Below, piece by piece: positions 30,215 through 40,898 of a stretch of DNA of 64,000 nt. The translations under genes and the position numbers were made by a program. Below the pieces are notes generated by a model. That model did no database searches. It had not been told where the DNA came from and saw only the letters and a program-made list of their open reading frames with translations. How positions within the stretch are numbered: position 1 is the stretch's first letter; every line of letters begins with the position of its first letter. This stretch comes from Xanthostigma xanthostigma (lineage: Eukaryota; Arthropoda; Insecta; Raphidioptera; Raphidiidae). The stretch is taken from positions 46,836,401-46,900,400 of the forward strand of contig OY754465.1 in NCBI GenBank assembly GCA_963575645.1, in the 5' to 3' direction.

Positions 30215-30480
30215 ATTTTATGTTAGCAGATATGGCTTTACTTACTGAAGGGTGAATTTAATTTGGTGCAGATGTTGGATTGACAATAATATTGCAATTA
30301 AGAAAACAAAAATGGATGTATTGAGGGCTTACATTTTTTATTTTGATCGAAAACAAACTCAGATTCACGTAATAAAGCCACACTGTCTGTAATAGCAAAT
30401 ACACTACATTGTCGGCAGGGTTTGGCACTGCGACCGGAGTTTTTTTCTATTTTAACATGCTATTTCTATGGTCACTGTGC
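30215..30480. repeat. Interspersed repeat, inverted partner of 1838-2110
   Basis: The reverse complement contains GGTCGCAGTGCCAAACCCTG, CCGACAATGTAGTGTATTTG and CCAACATCTGCACCAAATTA in the order found at 1838-2110. Confidence 0.65.
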
Positions 30481-30883
30481 TAACAATTGCCCTGTATATA
30501 TTTCAACTGAATTTATGTGTAACTAAAATGCACAACAGAACTCCACTCTTGTCTAACATAAATAGTTCTTGATTTTAAATAATATATTTGATTTTATATG
30601 TAGATACAACCGTATGTGGTGTGGTATATAATATGTAGATACATGTTGAATATCTATAGATCGGCGTGGTACAACATAGTTGCAAGAGATACACTCAGAA
30701 AATATACACTCCTGATGAAATAGCTGGACACCTGGTGCAGAGTAAGCACACGAAGCATTCTTTAAGCCGGAAACCGACTGGTGGTATCTTCATGAAAATA
30801 AGACAAAGAATTTAATATAGTAAGTTGTTGTTTTTAGAGGAAGAAGGATCATAGAAAACTATCAAGACGAAATTTTTATTTTT
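30481..30883. other. No gene recognised
   Basis: A phrase near 30706 (CACTCCTGATGAAATAGCTG) could be one end of a mariner-like element, but I find no inverted partner. Confidence 0.25.
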
Positions 30884-30925
30884 CGCAACGTTTCGTGTTG
30901 TAATTAACACTTCATCAGGCGATCT
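30884..30925 (-). ncRNA. Hammerhead-ribozyme-like motif of a second PLE family
   Basis: The minus strand reads CTGATGA-A-GTGTT, loop AATTAC, AACAC-GAAACGTTGCG. GTGTT and AACAC pair perfectly. The core is the classic CUGAUGA/GAAA. As in the first family, one extra A precedes stem II. The flanks differ from the 9-12 kb family, so this is a separate PLE lineage. Confidence 0.6.
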
Positions 30926-31314
30926 ACAAACATTAATACTAATGAATCTCACAAATAAATACAAAATTATTACAACTTTATCTTAATCTTACCATAAAAT
31001 ACTAGATCTTGACATAGTCAAAATAAAATTATTATTGTCATATCGTAATGTAAGTTGAAATAATGTTAGACAAAATTCTTGCATCAATAAAATAATAAAT
31101 TAAAACCAATCTTCAATTGTGTTTTAGAACATAAAAATATATAATGATGTCTTGCTAGAATATATCAATTAAAACCACATGTTTTACTGTCTTATATTTT
31201 TTACGAATGAAATTGACATTGAAAGTAAAATGCAATTATTGCCATCTGTGTGAATAATATGACCTAACTAATAATCACTGTTATATTTAAAAAACCTTAT
31301 TAAGTAACAATAAA
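30926..31314. other. AT-rich, probably decayed PLE 3' region
   Basis: It follows the hammerhead-like motif and lacks a frame. I infer PLE origin from position only. Confidence 0.25.
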
Positions 31315-31438
31315 TAAAATTATCGACCACCCCCCCAGACAACATACTATCCACAATTCTTTAAATTACAAATTATTTGTAATTTAATGAATTGCCAACA
31401 ATACATCATCCGAAAAATTGGTCGATAATAGAATTTAA
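31315..31438. mobile_element. Small palindrome built from the PLE 3' end
   Basis: AATAAATAAAATTATCGACCA at the left (cited to 20 nt elsewhere) matches the PLE ends. The right half returns ATTGGTCGATAAT, and the centre is TTAAATTACAAAT / ATTTGTAATTTAA. It lacks a hammerhead motif, consistent with severe 5' truncation before fold-back. The right arm is complete only to GATAAT. No target duplication is clear. Confidence 0.5.
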
Positions 31439-31519
31439 AGAATTTAATTTCTATTCAGTATATTCACACTTTTGCAGCTTTTACCACTTGAAAAGTCCAC
31501 AAAATTTAATAAAATAAGG

Positions 31520-31890
31520 CATCGTGACACTGTCAAACTTCCTGCCCGTGTGGTGTATACTATTTTTCTTCATACCTCGGTCGGTTATTAAATACATCAA
31601 TTAATTAATTACTTATTAATTGCATAAAAACATAGATAAATTTCAAGCAAGCAGCTTTGAGGTTATAAATAAAAACACGTATGACAATTGTTCGCGACTA
31701 TTGGCTGGCGGCAGTAGCGGCAGTCTCATGGAGCGGTGTACGTTATAAGTATTTTTCTTTATAGCCGGTCGAAAATATGTACTTCCGGCATCAGTGCATT
31801 TAATCCCATCAATGCATAAATGTTGGACTTTCTGCCTTAAAATTGATGCCGGAAGTAGGTACTTTCGACCGAGGTATGAAGAAAAAACAT
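31520..31890. mobile_element. Uninterrupted snapback MITE
   Basis: It contains CTTCATACCTCGGTCGG at the left and TTTCGACCGAGGTATGAAG at the right, GCAAGCAGCTTTGAGGTTAT inside, and the GTACTTCCGGCATCA hairpin. It matches the two separated halves at 26270-26605 and 28118-28270. The 89-codon minus-strand frame crossing it is incidental. Confidence 0.78.
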
Positions 31891-32545
31891 TGTAGTAGTG
31901 ACCTTGAAACATAAAAGCATGTAATTTTTTTTATTTCTATTTTCGGATTTATTACTTCCCAATGTACTGGAAAGTTGAAAATGGTAATTTCGTAAGACTG
32001 TTTAAAAAAAGGAAATTAAAAGAAAATATTGAAAGATATAAGGAAAATACAAAATATAAATCTTGTTCAAATATACATGTCCGTATGCATCGAATGTCAT
32101 GCATACTTTATTTCGCTATAAATATGAGATTTGTTTTAAACCCTTTTTTGAGTTATGTTTGAATGTTGAAGTCGGTCGTAGAGAGTTCCACTTTATGGAT
32201 ACTCGATCGATAGCTACTTACAAAGAATAAATATTAAAAGATGCGATGGCAACATAATATATTGCATATGAATAAATACACACACAACTATTGAGTTTGC
32301 GATAAGTTACGTGCAAGTAAGTTGCTCAGATTCGTCTACAATCCACAACTTTTTTAGCTACGATACTCAACTGTTTTGTTTACGCGAGGCTTAACACTGA
32401 TGTTAAAATCCTTAACTTTGATCAGAGGATCAACACAATATAGTTTACCATCCTTAACTTTGATGTCAACGTTACCGCGGTTCGTATTCAAAAAATTGCT
32501 TCTTATTATTTCGTAACTGCAGTTAAGACTTACTAAATGTAATCT
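31891..32545. other. No gene recognised
   Basis: AT-rich. A 66-codon lysine-rich frame at 31962-32162 has no domain. Confidence 0.3.
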
Positions 32546-32915
32546 ATACTTCTATACTAATATATAAGGCTGAAGAGTTTGTTTGTTTGTTAAACGCGCT
32601 AATCTCAGGAACTACTGGTATGAACTAAAATTTGTTTGTTGTTGATAGTCCATTTATCGAGGAAGGCTATAGGCTATAAAATATCAAGCTACGACCAATA
32701 GAAACGGAGCATCAATGAAAAATGTTGCAAAATATGACTCAAAATTTGTCCGTCTGAAAAAACAATTTTGAACGGTAACTCCGATCATCATGAAATTTGG
32801 ACACAACATTCATCTCGGTGAACTAAGATGAACGTGCGTACTCATGTACCTCCCCCGACCATTCGTTCTTTTGCACTCGGGTGAAACCGGGCGGGACCGC
32901 TATTTTTAATATAAG
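32546..32915 (+). repeat. Arthropod interspersed repeat, inverted partner of 51056-51415
   Basis: It starts TACTAATATATAAGGCTGAA and GTTTGTTTGTTTGTTAAACG, contains ATCGAGGAAGGCTATAGGCT, and ends GTGAAACCGGGCGGGACCGC. The reverse complement of 51056-51415 has the same order. A short piece recurs at 62035-62145. This is a very common insect repeat by my recollection. Confidence 0.75.
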
Positions 32916-33000
32916 TATTATTAATATTAGATTTAGCTATCGTTTGCTACAGTTGTTAAGAAACACCCACTGTTACATCACTATATTAGAAAAAAATATT

Positions 33001-33060
33001 TTTCAAACACTGTCAGCGTCGGGATACGAACCCCGAATCTTTTCACAGTGACATATCTAA
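33001..33060 (-). repeat. tRNA-like SINE fragment
   Basis: The minus strand has GATTCGGGGTTCGTATCCCG, a B-box-like sequence in a small stem, then ACGCTGACAGTG as at 16284. No A box can be fixed. Confidence 0.35.
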
Positions 33061-34139
33061 TATTTAAAGCAATTTGTAACTGTTATTTCTAATAAATTAA
33101 TATTTGTTCTGGAACAAAAACGTAAGGCTTAACTCTACAAACAAATAGCTATAGCCTGCTATTGTATCATGAAGCACCCATTTTTGCAATTATTATAATG
33201 CGATATTACAAATTTCAAACAAAGTCAGTCGCCGCGATAGTGAAACAGTGACACTGGAGTAAATTTTTTTTCATATTTCTTTAAATGTGTATGTATTTTC
33301 TATTTTGCTAAATTTCACAAGCTCAAAGGTCGAACGCGATCTATTTTTAACCGACTTTAAAAAAAGATATGGTTTCGATATGTTATATACCTATACTTTT
33401 TTATAAAAATATTTCAACAACTTTAACGTCGATATTTTTACTGCAATTTATTCTCAAAAATTTAAAATTTTAATGTAGCGTTTATTTAACGTTACCCATC
33501 TGTGTTTATTTTACACTGTCATACACTGATGCCAATAAAAATGTAGTATACCGTATGTAACAAAAATATCTCACTTTAATTTATTTTAACTATATTGATG
33601 CACAAAGAGGCAACATGAGCCGAAAATATTTACAAAAATACTTGAGGTGTAATGTAATAATTTTTAATAAAATAATAAAACATTACTAAAACCGGGTAAA
33701 TGACAATATTTTGGAAAAGACTTATTAAAAGCGTAGTTCACCCTAATTAATAAACCCTGTTCCAAAAACCATAAGGCCCTATAAGAAAAAAATATCTTCG
33801 AAAATCAACGTAACTATGGTCTGTGAGCGTAGAAATAGAAAAAAAATTTAATAAAATAATATTTAAAAAAAGTATAATGTAATATCAAATAGTTTCTATT
33901 TACTTATTTTTTTTTTTCATTTACTATACCCATTCATAAAGAGTAATGAAATACTCATTCATTCCTCATTGAACCTAAAAAATGCGAGTGTGCTTTAGAC
34001 CACACGACTGAAGTAAAACTTTTTCGGCCATAATTTGTTATTATTCACCCGAAAATTCACAAAATATGAACTTTATAATGAATTTACAATTTTATTCACT
34101 TTAAACGTAGAATATTACATAAAGATCCCGACTGACTAG
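33061..34139. other. No gene recognised
   Basis: AT-rich. 33340-33370 has a TTTTTAACCGACTTTAAAAA start typical of the lepidopteran repeat at 18125, but the following text does not match. Confidence 0.3.
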
Positions 34140-34440
34140 TAAAGTGTACTGCTTATATTTTTGGCCACCTGATGGTGCCAAGTATGTGTCATTCTATTGA
34201 TAGTACTGCTTATATTTTCGGCTACCTGATGGCGCCATTAGCCAGTGAAGTATTTGTTGAGGAAGAGAGAAAGTAAATATGCACGTGCATCTCTCTCTCT
34301 TGCCCCTACAGTAATATACGAAACGTAACTCTCTCTCTTTCTATCTTTACTAACTTATATCTCCCTCTCAACTTCCAATATACGAAACGTAACTCTCTCC
34401 CTTTCTATCTTCACTAACTTATATCTCCCTCTCGTCGGAT
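34140..34440. repeat. Two local duplications, 60-70 bp periods
   Basis: TACTGCTTATATTTT.GGC.A and CCTGATGG.GCCA occur twice near 34147 and 34203. AATATACGAAACGTAACTCT followed by a CT-rich tract and TTATATCTCCCTCTC occurs twice at 34313 and 34377. Confidence 0.8.
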
Positions 34441-34964
34441 TTTCGTAAACGGCACCGTTCGCCTCGTCAGACTTCCGTAAACGCTTTCGTCAGGCATTTA
34501 CCAGCTTACTACCCAAGTCAAGCGCGCCTAAAGAAGTTTTACTTCAAAAAGATAATGCATTTTTTGCAACTCTGTTATATCAGAACGCTTCTGCATTACA
34601 TGGAGTAAAATTTGATTTTAAGGGTACCGTATGTTAGCCCGCCACGTTAATCCTGTTTTTGCCAGATCATCTGGTATATGGTCCATGTAGGTACTATGTA
34701 TAATGTATATTTGTTTTTAGTAGGGGTGATGTGGCACGTGGGGTATCTGTTTACATTCGAGCGGTTGGAATGTAGACGGACTTTAGCAGAGAACCGATCT
34801 CTTGCCGTGAGTTCGTATTATCAATGCAAGTATCAAATCTCACAGTCAGTAGAGCGCGCTTACTGCTGGGTTCCACTGAGATGCTATCATCACAGTAAGA
34901 GTAGCTGAGACTAGCTTTTGTTCTGAAAACTCGTGGTGCGCTATTCTTTTTTATTAGGGAAGTG
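34441..34964. other. No gene recognised
   Basis: A 76-codon frame at 34678-34908 has no domain. The region around 34440-34510 has paired GTAAACG phrases only. Confidence 0.3.
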
Positions 34965-35429
34965 TTTTGTTTTTACTTTTACCGTTCCAACCCACAAGGG
35001 GAATGGTAGATACTAATTTAGGTCAAAAATCACTTTTCAAAAATTTTACAATATCTTTCTGTTTTGAGGTCCCCCGAATCCAAAAAACATATTTTTGGAA
35101 AAACTCTGTGCATTTGTTAGTCTGTTTGTTTGTGAAACGGATAAGCGGATTGAAATCAAATTTTGGGAGGATGTTTGGTATGCAAATATAAAGAGCCCTA
35201 TTGTTTTGGGGAAAATCGGTGCATGCGCAGAAGAAATATATGCTAAAACGGTGTTATTTATATAATAATGGTATACTTTTCATAACGGATTAATATTCTA
35301 TTTATTTTTTCAAGAAAGTTTAGTTAAAAACATTTTTTTTCTAAACTTTATAGTTTCGGAAATATTTTGAAAATAATAAAAAATCATCCGCTCTTTTGTT
35401 TTATGAATCTCTCAGAAATAAACTAGTTA

Positions 35430-35950
35430 CTGTTGGATTTTTAAAAGAAGACCGGTCTATGGAATGTAGTCCTATGACCTTATTGCAGAAGAGCGCACAT
35501 GTATTTTATATTGGTAAAAGGTAATGATCCTGGAACCGCTTCTATGCAATAAGGGAGTCCAGACGACCAAACGTGTCGCAATTGTCGTATCGCGATAATT
35601 GTACTATTGCCATAGCTGTACGACTACACAGCGACACTTGCTAACAGTACAAAAAAATCATACACCAGACAGTACATAGGTGTGCGTTCACGGACTAAGT
35701 TGAGGGGTGTTGTCTGAATATCATCAAAATGGAAAGTAAAAAGGGAAAAACAGTTAGAAGTGGCGCTAGGGAGGTCATAACGAATGTAATTAAAATGTGC
35801 GAGTTAGAGGCTCAAAATAATGCCTTAAAATTTAAAGCTATACATTGTTTGCATGCCTTGCTATGCGCCGCCTATGAATTCCGATAATTTGGGAACACAT
35901 CAACGACTTCTTGCCCTTTCCCCACCGGTCTTCTTTCGCCGATCGCACAG
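35430..35950 (+). mobile_element. Tc1/mariner-like deletion derivative with TA target duplication
   Basis: The termini are CTGTTGGATTTTTAAAAGAA and the reverse complement of CTGTGCGATCGGCGAAAGAA. Both continue GACCGGT, giving 20 matches over 27 positions. TA is present on each side (35428-35429 and 35951-35952) and once at the empty site at 58741-58742. A 521-bp internally deleted element with a residual transposase start lies between. It could not move without a helper. Confidence 0.85.
35729..35887 (+). pseudogene. N-terminal remnant of a DDE transposase
   Basis: The 52-codon frame begins MESKKGKTVRSGAREVITNV and continues with IKMCELEAQNNALKF. From memory this resembles the N-terminus of insect DDE transposases annotated as uncharacterised proteins, where a helix-turn-helix normally follows. 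After residue 35 the sequence (KAIHCLHALLC...) does not fit, and a stop follows, so an internal deletion probably joined the start to 3' untranslated DNA. The element's ends and TA duplication agree with a Tc1/mariner-like transposase. The family call is moderate; loss of the catalytic domain is certain. Confidence 0.55.
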
Positions 35951-36150
35951 TAGGCATGCTTTGATTAATTTTTACATGACGTGGAACATACTATGTAGGT
36001 AACCATGGCAACGAATAGTTAATATCATATTGAATACTAGCCATTACCCGCGTCACCTCACGCGATATCAGAAATTTTATTTTCTTTATTATAATCAAAT
36101 GTCAACACTTTTGAAGTTAAAATGGTCCCGTCGCCCAATTGGCTGAATTT

Positions 36151-36764
36151 TTTTTTTGCTTTGAAAGTCGTTCAAATTAAAAAAAAATGTTCTACAAAAC
36201 TTGCTTATTTTTAAAGATCTTTTCAACAATACCACTTTCGACCTATCGCGCCATTTAAAATTCCGGAGTTCTAAACATTCTGGAGCAAACTAATAGGGAA
36301 GCCGACCTTTCCGGGGAAAAAAATATCACCATTCGATTCTTCATTAGGACTTACATAGTACAGATTTTTTACACAACTCTCTACCACTAATCGCTTTCGA
36401 AAAAAACGACCGGTACGGGTGGTCTGACTCATCCTGTATACTTATAAATGGCGAACTTAACATTGCATTTGGGCTAAACTTCGTCCATATGCGTTAAATC
36501 CCAAACAGTAAAATGACGCTTTAAGAAAAATAATATCAATGAAAATATAACAGAAAGGCAACATGAGTTGTGAACAGTAGTTTACGGTTTGTGAACATCT
36601 TTGTGACATGATTACGACGTAATGATAATGACGTACACATGTAACGTATAAATTTGTGAACGAGGTATTAAATATGTCATTTATTAGACAAACAAAATAA
36701 TTAAAATATTTGAAATAATATTGTCATTTCCAATATAAATTTACATTTGCTTAAGAACTAAACT
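36151..36764. other. No gene recognised
   Basis: AT-rich, without a frame or inverted repeat of note. Confidence 0.3.
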
Positions 36765-36892
36765 CTTTTATTATAAATTTTTTATTAATGTCTGAATAGA
36801 ACTCTTCAAATAAATAAAATTGTCGACCAGTTTTTCTCAGACCAATATATTGACAAAAAATAATAAAATTACAAATCAATGTAACACAAGAT

Positions 36893-36932
36893 GACGTTTC
36901 GAACCAGATTTGGATTCTCTTCAGAAATATCT
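36893..36932 (-). ncRNA. Hammerhead-ribozyme-like motif with canonical core spacing
   Basis: The minus strand reads CTGAAGA-GAATCC, loop, GGTTC-GAAACGTC. Here stem II begins directly after CTGANGA (GAATC/C with GGTTC, one G-U pair), with no extra A. It is the most canonical of the motifs in this window. Confidence 0.6.
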
Positions 36933-37006
36933 AAAAAAATATAAAAATTAATTAGTATTAAGTTATTTATTATCTAATACTAATATAATTAATTTTTATA
37001 TTTTTT

Positions 37007-37050
37007 TAGATATTTCTGAAGAAGATCCAAATCTTGATCGAAACGTCATC
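37007..37050 (+). ncRNA. Hammerhead-ribozyme-like motif, right arm
   Basis: Plus-strand CTGAAGA-A-GATC ... GATC-GAAACGTC. It differs from its inverted twin at 36893 in stem II and has the extra A, so the arms have diverged in a pairing-relevant region. Confidence 0.5.
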
Positions 37051-37289
37051 TTGTGTTACATTGATTTGTAATTTTATTATTTTTTGTCAATATATTGGTC
37101 TGAGAAAAATTGGTCGACAATTTTCTTTTATTATAAGTTTTATTATTTGGAAATTGTTTTTTTTTTGTGACAAGGTTACTGTGTTCGTGCCTCGTTGTCG
37201 ATTCCATAGTGTAACTTGATACAGTTGAAGCTCTCAGATTACACACAGTCGCGATGGTATACGTGTAACTTCAGAGCATTCCGAGCATA

Positions 37290-37482
37290 AGGCCTAGCAC
37301 ACGTTGGCCCAACGCGCGTTTATAGTTTCTATACAATTGTATATAAGGCCTAGTTTATATGAGAGGCGTTCAACGCGCGTTGGCCTAACGCGCGTTTACA
37401 GTTTCTATACAATTGTATAGAACTGTTTATATGATAACGCGCGTTGGTGGCGCGTTGAACGCCTCTCATATAAACTAGGCCT
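37290..37482. mobile_element. MITE with 34-bp inverted ends plus a partial copy at its left
   Basis: AGGCCTAGTTTATATGAGAG at 37346 returns as CTCTCATATAAACTAGGCCT at 37463-37482. The interior has AACGCGCGTTGG motifs. 37290-37345 repeats the ACGCGCGTTTATAGTTTCTA text and ends at the next AGGCC, so a truncated copy abuts the intact one. Confidence 0.8.
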
Positions 37483-37494
37483 CAAGGTCGTTGC

Positions 37495-37935
37495 ACAAGA
37501 CACTGGTATTGCCGCTAAAGACTGCTAGGTTTCAAGAGTGCTGTGGCGCTGGGTTTCGTGGTGTCTTTTATGTTTTCGCTTCACACGACACATCTATTGA
37601 AGCTGGCTTTGTAGATGGGTTTGTTGCGCGCGCAATGACAGTTCGAATGTTAACAAAAGTGAACGTTTATTGTCTCTGAACAGAACACACACTACGCCAT
37701 TGACGCCATGTTTGTTTTGTGCGTTTGTCCATGTCGCCCACTTGACAATTGATACTGTTTTTTGATTGGTTCGTGCTCAAAACAAGCAGACAAGCAAGCA
37801 CGAAAAATAGGCCCGGTTCTAATTTTTAATTTCATCTTGTGACCACGCACGCGAACTGCAGTCGCTACCAACGCGCTAGCCAACACAAATCCCAGCAATG
37901 TTTCCAGGGGCAAAACCAGTCTCGTTTGCAGCGGG
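37495..37935. repeat. GC-richer repeat, inverted relative of 14520-14745
   Basis: It shares GTCTCTGAACAGAACACAC, CATGTTTGTTTTGTG-like text and GCAAAACCAG(T/C)CTCG phrases with the other locus in reverse order. Short frames on both strands have no domain. Confidence 0.45.
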
Positions 37936-38102
37936 CTTAACATAACAGTAGTCATTTATGTGCCTTATAGGCTGTGTGCACAAAGCCTACTAGCGCCGCT
38001 AGTGGATAATAGAGAATTATTGAACTCACTTTTTATGGAAATCGCGACATGTTTCTATGGTGATATGTCAAAAACTTTAGTGGGCCATGATGTGTCAAAA
38101 AA

Positions 38103-38802
38103 ATTGGTTGTCTGTAAAGTCGGTTTACGGACGATAGTTTTACGTGATAACGTATTCCGTAATACATAACCTAAACCTCCCAAAATTTGGTTTCAATCCG
38201 CTCATCCTTGGTGTCGGAATGATAAGAAATGTCAAAAGTGACGTTTGCAACTGTCAAAGTATTATGTTCTAATAATAATTAGTTATTCCAATACTTAACT
38301 TAGAAGGCGTTGCATTTCACAAAATACTAATGTCAAAAAATTGAATTAAACATTAGAAATGCAGCCGTTTTCATGTTAAGACAAGACATACGTTATTTTC
38401 TAATTTCCATGTACGGCAAACAAAGACGACCGACCGCGTCGCGCTATGCATTAGACAACATTGCATTTATACAGCTATTTTTCTATATAAATTTGTATAA
38501 AAAAACTGTTTATGCAAATTCTGTTATACGAAATCTATGTAAAATGTTCTCCTCTTTCGTTTAAGACTGGTTTCAAACCGATCTGATTTAAATTGAGCGA
38601 GAAATTAGCAAAAATCACGCACAGGGTCAGGCGGAACGTTACGCGTTACGCGTTACGAACGTTAGGAACGTTAGGATTTAGGAACGTTAGGATTTAGGAA
38701 CGTTAGGATTTAGGAACGTTACACTTTTTCGTGCATGCAGCCGGTGTTTTATCAATTTATAAGATTGGTGATTCATCAATTTATAAGACGTTATCACGTC
38801 AA
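38103..38802 (+). repeat. Unclassified 'TTGGTTGTCTG' family, copy 5
   Basis: Full-length, closely parallel to 5919-6603: the same ends, CCTAAACCTCCCAAAATTTG, GACAAGACATACGTT and the CGTAC.GCAAACAAAGAC phrase. A local expansion of GGAACGTTAGGATTTA lies near 38660-38715. No conserved frame between the two copies. Confidence 0.8.
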
Positions 38803-38879
38803 AAATGTAATAAGGATAACTGATGTTAATTTTATATAGGTACTATAAAATTTAGTAAAATAAGACACCTTGGTATTAT

Positions 38880-39050
38880 GGCATGATGAAATTAACGGGA
38901 TACAAGGCTAAATTTTAAAACAATTTTTATTTAATAGACATTTTTAAGGTCCTGAAGAAGGCAATAATTGCTTGCCGAAACATTGACTATTAAATGAAGT
39001 GCTATTAAATAAAAATTGTTTTAAAATTTATCCTGGTATCCCGTTAACTT
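38880..39050 (+). mobile_element. PLE-like fragment with 44-bp inverted arms and central hammerhead-like motif
   Basis: AACGGGATACAAGGCTAAAT near 38895 and ATTTATCCTGGTATCCCGTT near 39027-39046 are near-complementary. The arms (about 38894-38938 and 39002-39046) flank a single hammerhead-like motif. The sequence differs from both other PLE families in the window. Confidence 0.6.
38950..38992 (+). ncRNA. Hammerhead-ribozyme-like motif of a third PLE family
   Basis: CTGAAGA-A-GGCAA, loop, TTGCC-GAAACATTG. Stem II pairs perfectly (GGCAA/TTGCC). ACATT is not self-complementary, unlike AACGTT in the others. The extra A is again present. Confidence 0.5.
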
Positions 39051-40360
39051 TATCATATAAAATTCAGATTGTAAACTATTATAATAAATAGCATAACATA
39101 AAAGGTATGTGAGAATTATTTATTTATCAATTATGACGTACAATGTATAAATAATTAATTTGATTACACGGACAGCGGAACGTCAAATTATGGCGCCAAT
39201 AACCCGGAACACATCAAGCATTTCCAGATCGCTTAGTTTTGCACATGTTTTCTTTGTAATTAAAAAATTTAATAAAATTATAACTATTTTCATTTTTAAT
39301 AAACATTGCTCACTGACATACAGAAAATTTGAGATTGAAGTTTCCCTTAGTGCTCACCACAAACGCTCGCATCGAAAAACTCCGCCTCTTTGCACTTAGC
39401 CCTTAGTGACAGTTTAGCCTGGACCAAAATTATTCTCAGACACGTGAACCCTATTTTTATAACGAACATTCTTTTTTGATAGTCATCTCTTTACGCCCAC
39501 CCGTTTCTGGTATGACGTCATCGCCTTTTTTTTAAAGACACCCCCCCAATGTTTTTTTGCAATTTATAGGCGAGTGCCACTATGACTCCTATGAGTTTGC
39601 ATGCGTACTATTTGAAGTGAAGTTCCGTAAATAAATGAAATGTCAAAAAATTAAAAAAAAATCATTAAAAATAAAGTGAAAATCAGCTACTTCATAGGGA
39701 GTACCTACGTACAAAAATATAGTATACTCGTATATCTCGTATATGATACTATTAAACTCGCTGTCACACCTCGTCGATGATATGCTTCATTACACCCTGG
39801 ATACATAAACTGCAATTTAATGCTGTAAAACGTATAGCTTTGGACATCGTAGACCCCATTTTCACAGTCCACGTAAAATTCATGTGCGTCGTTTTATTTT
39901 AAACATACGCTGATATTATTGTTTTTATTGTCATTCTATTTCGGTAAAGTCCCGACCTTATTACATCGACACGGGTCGGCATAATACTATAAAGATGTGA
40001 CCGAGTTTCTCGTTGCGATTTGTCCACTGAGAACATAGCATAATATAAGTACTATAGTCGCAGGTTGCGCTGTTCAACTGAAGTGACTCGTCAAACGGGA
40101 AAACATCAATATTTTTTCGAAGTGAATAGTACATTATGGAACTAGTGAGTAAAGTTTGGGATTGTGAACGAGTGTGGCGTTAGTCCGTATGTTTGAAACG
40201 TTATTCTGAAAAATATGCGAAAATAGAGCACCCTTTTTGATATAAAACATCTAATGGCGCGTTTGGTTGGGTGCAAAACCGTGCAATAGAGGGGGACGTT
40301 ACGTTTTTCAGAGTTACTAGTAACGCTTGTTGTGTTGGAATGTAACATACTTTTGTTGAT
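39051..40360. other. No gene recognised; short repeat match at 40230-40330
   Basis: ACATCTAATGGCGCGTTTGG and TGCAAAACCGTGCA at 40248-40286 belong to the 'GTGGGACGCCTG' family. The 96-codon minus-strand frame that overlaps it has no domain. Confidence 0.35.
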
Positions 40361-40898
40361 GCACGGAAAGAAAATTTTTGTAAAAATTACCGCTAAATTC
40401 ACGGTAATCGTAAAATTTTTAAAAAAAGTCAATGATTTTTATTGTAATTTAACGGTAAAAAATAAAGTAAGTGAAAAATTAATGAGAAAAATGAATGAAG
40501 ATTGACTCTATTCAATAAATAGAGTAACTGTGATCCATTGAAGTTAATGATGAGTATTTGGAAAGAATTCTGTGGCATAAGGATCGAAAATGAAGCAATA
40601 CTGAGATTTTTTTATTTTTTTTTATCAGTATATTGTTGTTGATGGATTGAGAACATGGTGTCACTCAACTTGTTAATTGTTATTTTTTATATTTTTAATG
40701 TGGATACTGGTTAATGTTTTAAAATTATTAGTTTCTTTTAAATATAAAATTATTGTCACAAAATTAAAACAAATTGTTTTAATTTTGTGACAATAATTAC
40801 TTACACTAACCCTGTCCCAGGATTATAGTACACTACGGTAATTTTTATGATGAATTTAACATTAATTTTTATTTTTTAATGACATTTTGTTTCCGTGC
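40361..40898. mobile_element. Probable MITE with short inverted ends
   Basis: GCACGGAAAGAAAAT at the left pairs with ATTTTGTTTCCGTGC at the right (one mismatch). AAAAATTACCG recurs subterminally in inverted form (GGTAATTTTTATGATG near 40835). The interior includes a perfect 23-bp hairpin. No clear target duplication. Confidence 0.5.
40748..40798. repeat. Perfect 23-bp hairpin
   Basis: AATTATTGTCACAAAATTAA then AAC, a five-base loop AAATT, and the exact reverse complement. It lies inside the probable MITE at 40361-40898. Confidence 0.9.

Larger units (their letters stand above)
34965..36150 (+). repeat. Interspersed repeat split by a Tc1/mariner-like insertion
   Basis: 35140-35429 (AAATTTTGGGAGGATGTTTGG ... 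AATAAACTAGTTA, cited in part) and 35951-36150 (GCATGCTTTGATTAATTTTT ... CACCTCACGCGATATCA) correspond to the continuous copy at 58440-58935. The right-hand part of each copy ends near GGTCCCGTCGCCCAATTGG or its relative. Confidence 0.75.
36765..37136. mobile_element. Palindromic PLE 3'-end insertion with 12-bp target duplication
   Basis: CTTTTATTATAA at 36765-36776 and 37125-37136 brackets the unit. Inside, x pairs with 73940 minus x, with a loop near 36970. The left end holds TTAATGTCTGAATAGAACTC, the subterminal text of the PLE family. The right arm stops about 39 bp short of that end. Each arm has a hammerhead-like motif. Compared with 9-12 kb this is a diverged subfamily (GTCGACC for ATCGACC). 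Confidence 0.82.
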
